A DNA stretch of 64,000 nucleotides from Conexibacter woesei Iso977N (lineage in GTDB: Bacteria; Actinomycetota; Thermoleophilia; Solirubrobacterales; Solirubrobacteraceae): contig NZ_AUKG01000001.1 of NCBI RefSeq assembly GCF_000424625.1, positions 2,294,001 through 2,358,000 of the forward strand. Direction: 5' to 3'. The notes below the pieces were generated by a model. That model searched no databases, had not been told where the DNA came from, and was given only the letters and a program-made list of their open reading frames with translations. This document shows positions 1 through 9,199 of this stretch, one piece after another (position 1 is the stretch's first letter; the number at the start of each line of letters is the position of its first letter). The position numbers and the translations under genes were made by a program.

Positions 1-154
1 CCGGCGCGGCGGGGGAGTAGGTGGGGCGGACGAGCCCGAGGCCGACGAGCCGGCGCACGACGTCGGGGTGCAGGCCGGACTCGCGCGCGAGCCGCTCGAT
101 CGCGGGCTCCCGCGCGACGGCCACGGCGCGGACCTCGAGGACGGTCGTGGTCAT
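1..154 (-). CDS. MerR/CbpM-like chaperone-modulator protein (partial)
   Basis: Only the first 51 codons are in the window; the rest lies beyond position 1. The ATG at 154 overlaps the dnaJ stop as ATGA, so it is translationally coupled as the last visible gene of the dnaK operon. The N-terminus (VLEVRAVAVA, then RLARESGLHPDVVRRLVGLG) reads as a MerR-type helix-turn-helix recognising a heat-shock gene partner. Two families fit this position: CbpM, which modulates CbpA-type DnaJ, and HspR, the MerR repressor of actinobacterial dnaK operons. The partner DnaJ is CbpA-like, which slightly favours CbpM. The choice cannot be made without the C-terminal half. Confidence 0.6.
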   Translation of the reverse strand, partial: MTTTVLEVRAVAVAREPAIERLARESGLHPDVVRRLVGLGLVRPTYSPAAP

Positions 155-1101
155 GCTGCCGCGCTCCGCGGGTCGAACCGCTCCGACGCCTCGGCGAGCT
201 GCTGGTAGGCCCGCTTCTCGTCGCGCCTGAGCCTCCTCTGGACGACGATCTTGACGATCGCGTACAGGTCGCCCCGCTCACCGCCCGGGCCGGGCATGCC
301 CTGGCCGGCAAGCCGCAGGCGGCGCCCGCTGGACGAGCCGCCCGGGACCTTGACCGTCGCGTCGCCGTCGAGCGTCGGCACCGGGACCCTGGCGCCGAGC
401 GCCGCTTCCCACGGCGCGACCGGCAGGTCGACCTCGAGGTCGCGGCCGTCGACCCGGAAGCGCGGGTGCGGGCGCAGGCGCACGCGCAGGAAGAGGTCGC
501 CGCTGGGCCCGCCGCCGACGCCCGGCGCACCCTCGCCCGCGAGCCGGATGCGCTGGCCGTCGCGCACGCCGGGCGGGATCGTGACCTCGTAGTCGCGGCC
601 GTCGTCGAGCGTGAAGCGGCGCCTGCCGCCGCGCGCGGCCTCCTCCAGCGTCAGCTCGATCGTGGCCTCGTGGTCGCCGCCGCGCAGCGCGAACCCGTCG
701 CCGCCGCTTCCGGGTCGCTGCCGGCGGCGGCCGCCGCGGGAGGTGGCACGGCCGCCGCCGAACAGGCTCTCGAAGAAGTCGCTGAAGTCGGCGTCGCCGC
801 CGGTCCCGAAGTCGAAGCGGACGTCGCCACCGTCGCGGCCCCGGAACCCGTCGGTGCCGCTGACGTCCTGGCCCGCGCGCCAGTCGCGCCCGAGCCGGTC
901 GTACTGGGCGCGCTTCTCGGGATCGCGCAGGACCTCGTAGGCCTCGGAGATCTCGCTGAAGCGCGCCGACGCGTCCTGGTCCTTGCTGACGTCGGGATGG
1001 TTCTCGCGCGCGAGGCGGCGGTAGGCGCTGCGGATCTCGTCGGCGCTCGCCCCGCGCGGCACGCCGAGCACCTCGTAGTAGTCGCGGTAGCCGACGGCCA
1101 T
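151..1101 (-). CDS. dnaJ: DnaJ-family co-chaperone, CbpA-like (no zinc finger)
   Basis: Co-chaperone that delivers substrates to DnaK and stimulates its ATPase. Residues about 5-70 form the J domain with the HPD motif in ENHPDVSKD. A Gly/Phe/Arg-rich linker follows (about 75-140, with DFFESLFGGG), then two beta-sandwich substrate-binding domains (from about 150 to 285). The four CxxCxGxG zinc repeats of type I DnaJ are absent, so this is a type II/CbpA-like protein, consistent with its 316-residue length. The ATG at 1101 overlaps the grpE stop by one base (TGATG). A GTG one codon earlier is the alternative start. The gene is third in the dnaK-grpE-dnaJ operon. Confidence 0.93.
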   Translation of the reverse strand: MAVGYRDYYEVLGVPRGASADEIRSAYRRLARENHPDVSKDQDASARFSEISEAYEVLRDPEKRAQYDRLGRDWRAGQDVSGTDGFRGRDGGDVRFDFGTGGDADFSDFFESLFGGGRATSRGGRRRQRPGSGGDGFALRGGDHEATIELTLEEAARGGRRRFTLDDGRDYEVTIPPGVRDGQRIRLAGEGAPGVGGGPSGDLFLRVRLRPHPRFRVDGRDLEVDLPVAPWEAALGARVPVPTLDGDATVKVPGGSSSGRRLRLAGQGMPGPGGERGDLYAIVKIVVQRRLRRDEKRAYQQLAEASERFDPRSAAA

Positions 1102-1575
1102 CACGCGGCGCCGTCGTCGCGCGGTCGCTGCGCCACCGCCACGAGCGCGGGGCGCAGCACGCGGCCGCCGCGTACGTAGCCGGGCCGGACCACCTCGACG
1201 ATCGTGCCGTCGGGCCGGTCGGTCGCGGCCCGGACGTCCACGGCCTCGTGGCGCTCGGGGTCGAACGCCTCGCCCGCCGCGCCGGCCCGCTCGACGCCCT
1301 GGCGCGCGAGCGTGGCCGCGATCTGGTCGGCCACCGCGCGCAGCCCGTCGCCGACCGCGCCCTCGCCGTCGATCGCCAGGGCGCGATCGACGCTGTCGGC
1401 GACCTCCAGCCAGTCGCCGATCAGCGCGTCGGTGCGCTCGGCGACCAGCCGGTCGACGTCCCTGGCGGTGCGCTTGCGGTAGTTGTCCAGGTCGGCTCGC
1501 GCGCGCCTGAACCGGTCGTCCAGGCGCGCGACCTCGGCCTCGAGCTCGGCGGTCTCGGGCGGGTGCTCCTGCTGC

Positions 1576-1598
<23 letters not shown>
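1101..1598 (-). CDS. grpE: GrpE nucleotide exchange factor
   Basis: Releases ADP from DnaK. A charged N-terminal helix (residues about 15-60, [20 protein letters not shown] then DNYRKRT) forms the long coiled coil. The C-terminal beta domain carries the family signature [21 protein letters not shown] and [11 protein letters not shown]. At 165 residues it is short for the family. It overlaps the end of dnaK. Two starts are possible: the ATG at 1598, with GAGG six bases upstream, and the GTG at 1583, with GGAG seven bases upstream and only an 8-base overlap with dnaK. The sequence does not decide between them. Confidence 0.93.
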
Positions 1599-3483
<1,885 letters not shown>

Positions 3484-3526
3484 CGTCGGTCCCTCCTCGT
3501 TGACGTGCGGTTGGGGTTCGTGCCTT

Positions 3527-3575
3527 CACCTAGGGCGGGACGGGGGCTTGGCAAGGGCGGTCCGCGGCCTAGGAG
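3527..3575. promoter_or_regulatory. Divergent overlapping promoters of dnaK and hsp20
   Basis: The near-palindrome CTTGGCAAG (3547-3555) supplies a -35 on each strand: TTGGCA (3548-3553) rightward and TTGCCA (3554-3549) leftward. Exactly 16 bases away on each side is a TAGG box: TAGGAG (3570-3575) towards hsp20 and TAGGTG (3532-3527) towards dnaK. Both boxes lie within CCTAGG hexamers placed symmetrically about 3551. Strong ribosome-binding sites follow on both sides. No CIRCE and no complete HAIR (HspR) inverted repeat was found. The promoter assignment is inference from position and spacing. Confidence 0.5.
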
Positions 3576-3609
3576 CCGGGACACCGGCAACGACGTGAAG
3601 GAGGACCCC

Positions 3610-4131
3610 ATGGCCGTGCTCGTACGACGCCACAACGGCGGCCGCACCCCGCAGCACATGCAGCCCGCGCAGCGCTACCAGCCGTACCGCGAGCTGGAGG
3701 AGATCCAGCAGCAGACCGCCCAGATCCTGGAGCAGATGATGGGCGTGCCGGCCGAGGTGGTCCGGCCGTGGATCCCCGACGTCGACATCGAGGAGACCGA
3801 CGACGCCTGGATCCTGGAGGCCGAGCTGCCCGGCGCGCGCGCCGAGGACGTCCACGTCGAGACCGACGAGGGCGAGCTGACGATCCGCGGCGCGATCACC
3901 GAGCGCGAGCGCGCGGGCATCCTGCGCCGTCGCACACGACGCGTGGGTGAGTTCGAGTACTCGGTGACGCTGCCCGGGCTGAGCGGCGACGTCGAGCCCC
4001 AGGCGCGCCTGCACCACGGCGTCCTCGAGGTCCGCGTGCCCAAGCCCGAGCAGTCCAGGCCGCGCCAGGTCCAGATCCGCGAGGGCGACAGCGACCAGGG
4101 CAGCGGCGGCGACAGCGCCTCCGGGAGCTGA
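3610..4131 (+). CDS. Hsp20/alpha-crystallin small heat-shock protein
   Basis: ATP-independent holdase that binds unfolding proteins, 173 residues. The N-terminal arm is Gln-rich (residues 20-45). The alpha-crystallin domain spans about 50-150, beginning PDVDIEETDDAWILEAELPG and including the VGEFEYSVTLPG strand. The family's conserved C-terminal G-V-L motif is present as HHGVLEVRVPK. The tail is Ser/Gly/Asp-rich. The ATG at 3610 has AAGGAGG about six bases upstream. It is first of a tightly packed run with thioredoxin, an OTCase-like protein and an HPF-like protein. Confidence 0.95.
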   Translation: MAVLVRRHNGGRTPQHMQPAQRYQPYRELEEIQQQTAQILEQMMGVPAEVVRPWIPDVDIEETDDAWILEAELPGARAEDVHVETDEGELTIRGAITERERAGILRRRTRRVGEFEYSVTLPGLSGDVEPQARLHHGVLEVRVPKPEQSRPRQVQIREGDSDQGSGGDSASGS

Positions 4132-4140
4132 CCGCCGGCC

Positions 4141-4605
4141 ATGCCCGCCGCCACGGCGATCGTCGTCTGCCCGCACTGCGGGCGCAAGAACCGCCTCGCG
4201 CCCGCCGCCGAGGGCATCCCGCGCTGCGGGAACTGCCACAACGCGCTGCCCTGGGTCGTGGACGCGACGGCCGCCACGTTCGCCGAGGAGATCCGGGCCT
4301 CGATCCCGGTCCTCGTCGACTTCTGGGCGCCGTGGTGCGGGCCGTGCCGGATGGTCTCGCCGGCGGTGCAGCGGCTGGCGGGCGAGCTGGCCGGGCGGCT
4401 GAAGGTGGTCAAGCTCAACACCGACGAGGCGCCCGAGATCGCCGGGCGCTACGAGGTCCAGGGCATCCCGCTGCTGGTCCTGCTGCGCGACGGCGCCGAG
4501 GTCGACCGCCGCGTCGGCGCCCATCCCGAGCCCGCGCTGCGCGCGTGGCTGGCGCCGCAGGCCGGCGACGCACCGGCCCCGGCGTCGCCGGCGGCGGCGT
4601 CATGA
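4141..4605 (+). CDS. trxC: Thioredoxin with N-terminal zinc ribbon (Trx2 type)
   Basis: Reduces protein disulfides in the cytoplasm. Two Cys pairs at the N-terminus (VVCPHCGRKN and RCGNCHNALP) form the zinc ribbon typical of thioredoxin 2/TrxC, whose activity is redox-tuned. The thioredoxin fold follows, with the active site WAPWCGPCRM at about residues 62-71 and the cis-proline loop GIPLLVLLRDG. The C-terminus is Ala/Pro-rich. It starts nine bases after the hsp20 stop, and its own stop overlaps the next start as ATGA. Co-expression with a small heat-shock protein suggests repair of heat- and oxidation-damaged proteins (inference). Confidence 0.93.
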   Translation: MPAATAIVVCPHCGRKNRLAPAAEGIPRCGNCHNALPWVVDATAATFAEEIRASIPVLVDFWAPWCGPCRMVSPAVQRLAGELAGRLKVVKLNTDEAPEIAGRYEVQGIPLLVLLRDGAEVDRRVGAHPEPALRAWLAPQAGDAPAPASPAAAS

Positions 4606-5558
4606 GCGGGTGGGTGGGAACGACGTCGATCGACTGGCCGCCCGACCTCCTGCGGGCGACCGACCTGACGCGGGTCGCGCTCGACGAGCTGCTCGCCCTC
4701 GCCGGCCGGATGAAGGCCGAGCCCGCCGGCTGGACCGGCGCGCTGGCGGGCGCGGCGCTGGCCTGCCTGTACGAGGTCCCGACGACCCGCGCCGGCCTCT
4801 CGGCGCAGGTGGCCGCGCATCGGCTCGGGATGGAGCCGGTCACGATGCGCCCCCACGACCTCGACGACGAGGACGAGCCGCCGGAGGACGTCGGGCGGAT
4901 CCTGTCCGGCTGGAGCGCGGCGATCCTCGTCCGCGACCTGCCCGACCCGGACCTCGCGCGGCTGGCCGGCGCCGCGACCGTCCCGGTGGTCAACGCGCGC
5001 TCGCCCGAGCACCACCCGTGCCAGGCGCTGACCGACGTCTTCACCGTGCGCGAGCACTTCGGCGAGCTCGACGGCCTCGTGCTCGCCTACGTCGGCCCGT
5101 CGGGCAACGCGGCGCGCTCGCTGCTGACGATCGGCGCGCTGGCCGGGATGACCGTGCGCGTCGCCGCGCCGCCCGGCCACGGCCCGGAGCCCGAGGACGT
5201 CGCGGGCGCGGCGATCCTGGGCGAGCTGCACGGCGGCCAGGTCGCGCTCGTCGAGGAGCCGCGCGAGGCCGTGGCCGACGCCGACGCGATCGTCACCGGC
5301 CCGTGGCCGCGGCCCGCCGACCCGGTCGAGCGGCGGCGGTTGCACGAGCGGCTGGCGCCGTACTGCGTGACGCCGCCGCTGGTCGAGCACGCGGCGGCGC
5401 GGGCGATCGTCCTGCACCAGCTGCCCGTGCACCGCGGGGAGGAGATCCGGGCGGCGGTCGTCGACCATCGCCGCTCCGTCATCTGGCGCCAGGCGGCCAA
5501 CCGCGTGCCGGTCGAGCAGGCCATCTTGTACGCCTTGAGCGGTGGGGGTGAGGGCTGA
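4602..5558 (+). CDS. Ornithine carbamoyltransferase-like protein with altered active-site motifs
   Basis: Belongs to the aspartate/ornithine carbamoyltransferase superfamily and has the usual length (318 residues). The N-terminal carbamoyl-phosphate domain retains the HPCQALTD motif (about residue 133). The phosphate-binding loop, normally STRTR, reads VPTTRAG. The ornithine-side loop is YVGPSGNAARS. The C-terminal HCLP motif, whose Cys contacts the amino-acid substrate in true OTCases, reads LHQLPVHRGEE, with Gln replacing Cys. No arginine-biosynthesis gene is nearby. The start overlaps the thioredoxin stop and its stop overlaps the HPF-like start, so it is part of a heat-shock operon. A changed substrate or a non-catalytic role is likely, but the function is unknown. 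Confidence 0.8.
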   Translation: MSGWVGTTSIDWPPDLLRATDLTRVALDELLALAGRMKAEPAGWTGALAGAALACLYEVPTTRAGLSAQVAAHRLGMEPVTMRPHDLDDEDEPPEDVGRILSGWSAAILVRDLPDPDLARLAGAATVPVVNARSPEHHPCQALTDVFTVREHFGELDGLVLAYVGPSGNAARSLLTIGALAGMTVRVAAPPGHGPEPEDVAGAAILGELHGGQVALVEEPREAVADADAIVTGPWPRPADPVERRRLHERLAPYCVTPPLVEHAAARAIVLHQLPVHRGEEIRAAVVDHRRSVIWRQAANRVPVEQAILYALSGGGEG

Positions 5559-6331
5559 TGGAGATCGAGGTCAGCGCGCCGGACGTGCCCCCGCGGCTCG
5601 TCGAGCAGATCCGCCGCCGCGTCGCCGGCCTGGAGCGGCTGGTCGACGACCCGCCGCCGGAGGTCCGGCTGACCGTCCGGCCGGGCCCGGCCCGCTCCGG
5701 CCCGAACGCGCAGCGGCCGTTCGTCGCCGACGCCAGCGCGCCCGACCGCGGCCGCGTGCTGGCCGCGCACGCGCTCGGGCCGACCGCGATCACCGCGGCG
5801 GCGGCCGCCGTCGAGCGCCTGCGCCGCCAGCTGCGCCGGACCCGCGACGAGGAGGTCGCGCTGCGCAACGAGCCGCGCGTGATCGCCCGCGGGATCGCCG
5901 ACCTGCGGCGGCTGGAGCGCCAGCGTCCCGAGGTCGCGCGCAAGCCGGCCGAGGAGCGCCGGATCGTCCACCGCCGCACCTACTCCGTGGAGCCCGAGCC
6001 GACGCTCTCGGCGGTCGCCGACCTGCTCGACGACGACCAGGAGTTCCGGCTGTTCGTCCACGTGCTCACCCGCGAGGACGTCGTCGTGCACTGGCGCGAC
6101 GACGGCCGCGTCGGCCTGCTGCACCCGCAGGGCAGCGCGCTGGCCGGCGAGGGCCCGCCGGTCGTGCCCGAGCCCAGCCGGTACTCGGAGCCGCTGCCGC
6201 TGGCCGTCGCGCGCAGCGAGATGGACGTGCTCGACCACCGGTTCCTGTACTTCATCGATGAGGACGACGGGCGCGGCAAGGTGCTCTACCTGCGCTACGA
6301 CGGCGACTACGGCCTCGTCGAGCCGGGCTGA
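5558..6331 (+). CDS. HPF/sigma-54-modulation-like ribosome hibernation protein
   Basis: Long ribosome hibernation factors have an N-terminal ribosome-binding domain and a C-terminal dimerisation domain. The C-terminal region here (about residues 135-257) is clearest: RRTYSVEPEPTLSAVADLL, then FRLFVHVLTREDVVVHWRDD, ending in VLYLRYDGDYGLVEPG, which resembles the S30AE C-terminal domain, apparently duplicated. The N-terminus (MEIEVSAPDVPP) is a diverged version of the first domain. The ATG overlaps the preceding stop by one base. Linking it with Hsp20 and thioredoxin suggests stress-time shutdown of translation. The family call is from pattern recognition only. Confidence 0.68.
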   Translation: MEIEVSAPDVPPRLVEQIRRRVAGLERLVDDPPPEVRLTVRPGPARSGPNAQRPFVADASAPDRGRVLAAHALGPTAITAAAAAVERLRRQLRRTRDEEVALRNEPRVIARGIADLRRLERQRPEVARKPAEERRIVHRRTYSVEPEPTLSAVADLLDDDQEFRLFVHVLTREDVVVHWRDDGRVGLLHPQGSALAGEGPPVVPEPSRYSEPLPLAVARSEMDVLDHRFLYFIDEDDGRGKVLYLRYDGDYGLVEPG

Positions 6332-6378
6332 CCGCTGCGTGCGTGACACCGCGCCGGCGTCCTGGACGTGCTGCTGCT

Positions 6379-6399
6379 GCGCGCCGCGCCTCGGCGCGC
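6379..6399 (+). terminator. Hairpin terminator after the hsp20 operon
   Basis: A perfect 8-base inverted repeat (GCGCGCCG / CGGCGCGC) around a 5-base loop lies 47 bases after the HPF-like stop. There is no U-tract, as is common in very GC-rich actinobacteria. Confidence 0.45.
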
Positions 6400-6459
6400 G
6401 GCGACCGCCGGGCGGACGTGACGGCGCCGGCCGCATTGGGAGCCGGGCCGGGGCGGCCT

Positions 6460-6732
6460 ATGGACAAGGACATGGCCATCTCCTGCCGTCATCTCGCGAT
6501 GATCCGCCCGGTCGGCCCGCGCACGCCGCAGGGCTGTGAGGAGTGCCTGCGGATCGGCACGCCGTGGGTGCACCTGCGCCTGTGCCTGACCTGCGGCCAC
6601 GTCGGGTGCTGCGACTCCTCGCCGATGCGCCACGCGCGGGCGCACGCGCTGACGATCGAGCACCCGATCGTCCGCTCGCTGGAGCCGGGTGAGGACTGGC
6701 GCTGGTGCTACTACGACGAGACCTACGTGTAG
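6460..6732 (+). CDS. UBP-type zinc-finger domain protein
   Basis: A 90-residue stand-alone ZnF-UBP protein. The zinc ligands are spread in the family order: CRHL near the N-terminus, CEECLRIG, LCLTCGHVGCCDSS, then MRHARAHAL and EHPIV, ending in WRWCYYDETYV. In eukaryotes this domain binds the ubiquitin C-terminus. Short bacterial versions are widespread in actinobacteria and their ligand is unknown. The ATG at 6460 has no convincing Shine-Dalgarno; an internal ATG at 6472 is possible. It is convergent with the flavoprotein that follows, with a 14-base gap. Confidence 0.85.
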   Translation: MDKDMAISCRHLAMIRPVGPRTPQGCEECLRIGTPWVHLRLCLTCGHVGCCDSSPMRHARAHALTIEHPIVRSLEPGEDWRWCYYDETYV

Positions 6733-6746
6733 GACTCGATCGACGG

Positions 6747-8402
6747 TCAGCGCAGCGTGCCGAGGTGCTCGTGCACGAGGCGCACGGCCATCGAGCCCTC
6801 GCCGACCGCCGAGGCCACGCGCTTGATCGAGCCGCTGCGCACGTCGCCGACGGCGAGCACGCCCGGCCGGTTGGTCTCCAGCAGCAGCGCGCGCCGCCCG
6901 TCCTCCTCGCCCTCGGCGCCGGTGATGACGTAGCCGCCCTCGTCGAGCGCCACGACGCCGCGCAGCCACTCGGTGTGCGGCTCGGCGCCGATGAACACGA
7001 ACAACGCCTCCGCGTCGAGGCGGCTGCGGGCGCCGCTGTGCCGGTCCTCGACGACGACGGCCTCCAGGCGGTGGTCGCCGAGCAGCTCGCGCACCTCGAG
7101 GTGGCGGTGGACGCGGACGTTGGGCAGCGCGCGGATGCGGTCGGCCAGGTAGCGCGACATGTTGACCTCGAGGTCGTCCTCCCGGAGCACGAGGTGGACC
7201 TCCGTGGCATGACGGGCCAGGAACGTCGTCGCCTGCCCGGCCGAGTTGCCGCCGCCGACGACCACGACCGGCGCGCCCGCGCACCACTGGGCCTCCACGA
7301 GCGTCGCCGCGTAGTACACGCTGTTGGACTCGAAGTCCTCCAGGCGCGGCACCTCGAGCTTGCGGTAGCGCGCCCCGGTGGCGATCACGACCGCGCGCGT
7401 CTCGAGCGCCTGGCCCGACGCGAGGCGGATCACGTAGCGACCGCCGGAGCGGTCCAGGGCGACCGCGGTGGCGGGGACCGCGAGCCGCGCGCCGAACTTC
7501 CGCGCCTGGATCGTCGCGCGCTCGGCCAGCTCGGCCCCCGACAGGCCGGCGGGGAAGCCGAGGTAGTTCTCGATCCGCGACGACGTCGCGGCCTGGCCGC
7601 CGGTCGCGACGGCGTCGAGCGCGACGGTCGCCAGGCCCTCGGAGGCGCCGTAGACGGCGGCGGCCAGCCCGGCCGGGCCGGCGCCGACGACCACGAGGTC
7701 GCAGACCTCGACGGCGGTCGGGAGGTCGGGCAGCCCGATCGCGCCGGCCAGCTCGCCGGGCGTCGGATTGCGCAGGACCTCTCCGTGCCAGATCACCACC
7801 GGCGTCTCCTGCGGCGAGACGCCGAGCCGCTGCAGGAGGTCCTCGGCCGACGCGTCCTCCTCGAGGTCGATCCAGCGGTGCGGCACGCGGTTGCGGGCGC
7901 AGACGTCGCGCAGCTCCCGCGCCCGCGGCGAGTAGCGCGAGCCGACGATCTTCAGCCCGGCGCCGAGGCCGATCAGCAGCTCGCGGCGGATCAGGTAGGC
8001 GCGCAGGATCAGGTCGCCGAGCGCGCTGTCGCGGGTCGCCAGGTCGCGCAGCCGTTCGACCGGGACCTCGAGGACGCTGCCCGCCCGGTGCACGACCGCG
8101 CTGAAGAACGCGGGCTGCCCGGTCAGGAGGCCCAGCTCGCCGAGGAAGCGCCGCGGGCCGTGGACGGCGATCAGCCGCTCGTCGTCGCCCTCGCCCTGGA
8201 CGATCGCCACCCTGCCTTCCAGGACGACGACGAAGTCGTAGTCCTCGTCGCCCTCGCGGAACAGGACGTCGCCCGCCCTCGTCGTCCGCGTGCGGCCGGC
8301 CGGCGCGAGGCGCGCGAGCTGCTCGTCGTCGAGCCGCGGATAGGCGCCGTCGTGGTCGGGCGTCTCGGGCAGCGAGGTCGCGGAGGCTGCGTGCGCGCTC
8401 AT
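6747..8402 (-). CDS. Cyclic-nucleotide-binding/thioredoxin-like/thioredoxin-reductase-like flavoprotein
   Basis: A 551-residue, three-part redox protein. Residues about 20-130 form a cNMP-binding domain (FREGDEDYDFVVVLEGRVAI). Residues about 165-215 resemble a thioredoxin/glutaredoxin-like segment (WIDLEEDASAED, SPQETPVVI) without a CxxC. Residues about 225-540 are a two-dinucleotide-binding flavoprotein: FAD motif VVVGAGPAGLAAAVYG, GGQAATSSRIENYLGFP, NAD(P)H motif VVVGGGNSAGQA, and a final GDVRSGSIKRVA. The CxxC disulfide of true thioredoxin reductase is missing, so it probably transfers electrons differently. The ATG at 8402 overlaps the stop of the sigma factor upstream (ATGA), tying it to stress-sigma expression. 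Confidence 0.9.
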   Translation of the reverse strand: MSAHAASATSLPETPDHDGAYPRLDDEQLARLAPAGRTRTTRAGDVLFREGDEDYDFVVVLEGRVAIVQGEGDDERLIAVHGPRRFLGELGLLTGQPAFFSAVVHRAGSVLEVPVERLRDLATRDSALGDLILRAYLIRRELLIGLGAGLKIVGSRYSPRARELRDVCARNRVPHRWIDLEEDASAEDLLQRLGVSPQETPVVIWHGEVLRNPTPGELAGAIGLPDLPTAVEVCDLVVVGAGPAGLAAAVYGASEGLATVALDAVATGGQAATSSRIENYLGFPAGLSGAELAERATIQARKFGARLAVPATAVALDRSGGRYVIRLASGQALETRAVVIATGARYRKLEVPRLEDFESNSVYYAATLVEAQWCAGAPVVVVGGGNSAGQATTFLARHATEVHLVLREDDLEVNMSRYLADRIRALPNVRVHRHLEVRELLGDHRLEAVVVEDRHSGARSRLDAEALFVFIGAEPHTEWLRGVVALDEGGYVITGAEGEEDGRRALLLETNRPGVLAVGDVRSGSIKRVASAVGEGSMAVRLVHEHLGTLR

Positions 8403-9196
8403 CTGCGTGGTGCGGTAGACCGCCGACCACCCGCGGCAAGCGCGCCCGGCCGGCATTCGGCGGGCGCGGTCCTCCGCAGGCGCGCGAGCACGTCCTGCAG
8501 GATCCGCGAGACGTGCATCTGCGAGAGGCCGACCCGCCGGCCGATCTCGCGCTGGGTGAGGTCCTCCTCGAAGCGCAGGCGCAGGATCTCGCGCTCGCGG
8601 GGCGTGGCCCGGCGCAGCATCGCCTCGACCGTGCCGCGTTCGAGCGCGCGGCCGAAGCCCGCGTCGTCGGTGCCGATCGTGTCGCCGAGGCTGTCGCTCT
8701 CGGCGTCGCTGCGCGGCACCTCGAGCGAGACCGGGTTGTGCGCGCGCATGACCAGCCGGCCCTCCAGCACGGTGCGGCGGTCGCAGTCGAGGCGGCGCGC
8801 GAGCGCCTCGGCCGTCGGCCGTCGCCCGGTCTCCAGGGCCAGCTCGGACGCGCTGCGGTCGACGCGCAGGCCCAGGACCTTGAGGTCGCGTGGCACGTGG
8901 ATCAGCCACGTGGTGTCGCGGAAGTGGCGGCGCAGCTCGCCCATGATCGTCGGCGTCGCGTAGGACGAGAACATGATCCCCCGGTGGGGGTCGAACCGCC
9001 GGATGGCCTTCAACAACCCGAGCACCGCGACCTGGAGCAGGTCGTCGAACGGCTCGCTGCTCGAGCGAAAGCGCGCGGCGAGCGAGCGGGCGAGCGGCAG
9101 GTAGCGCCGGATCAGCACCTCGGCGTCGACCGGATCGCCGGGGTCGGCGTAGCGGGCGAACAGACGGCGCTCGAGGAACAGGTCGGGATCGGGCAT
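8399..9196 (-). CDS. RNA polymerase sigma factor, SigB/SigF/SigG family
   Basis: General-stress-type sigma-70 family protein (265 residues). Region 2 carries SSEPFDDLLQVAVLGLLKAI and RRFDPHRG-FSSYATPTIMGELRRHFRD. Region 3 follows, and region 4 ends with EREILRLRFEEDLTQREIGR then VGLSQMHVSRIL. No RsbV/RsbW-type anti-sigma gene is adjacent. It starts three bases after the stop of another sigma factor and overlaps the flavoprotein downstream, so the three form one leftward operon. Its paralogue lies at 57215-58003 with a nearly identical region 4. Confidence 0.93.
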   Translation of the reverse strand: MPDPDLFLERRLFARYADPGDPVDAEVLIRRYLPLARSLAARFRSSSEPFDDLLQVAVLGLLKAIRRFDPHRGIMFSSYATPTIMGELRRHFRDTTWLIHVPRDLKVLGLRVDRSASELALETGRRPTAEALARRLDCDRRTVLEGRLVMRAHNPVSLEVPRSDAESDSLGDTIGTDDAGFGRALERGTVEAMLRRATPREREILRLRFEEDLTQREIGRRVGLSQMHVSRILQDVLARLRRTAPAECRPGALAAGGRRSTAPRR

Positions 9197-9199
9197 CGC

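Noticed and set aside
3484-3609. Classic HspR HAIR or HrcA CIRCE operator
   Set aside because: No CTTGAG...CTCAAG or GAGTGC inverted repeat in the divergent dnaK/hsp20 region.
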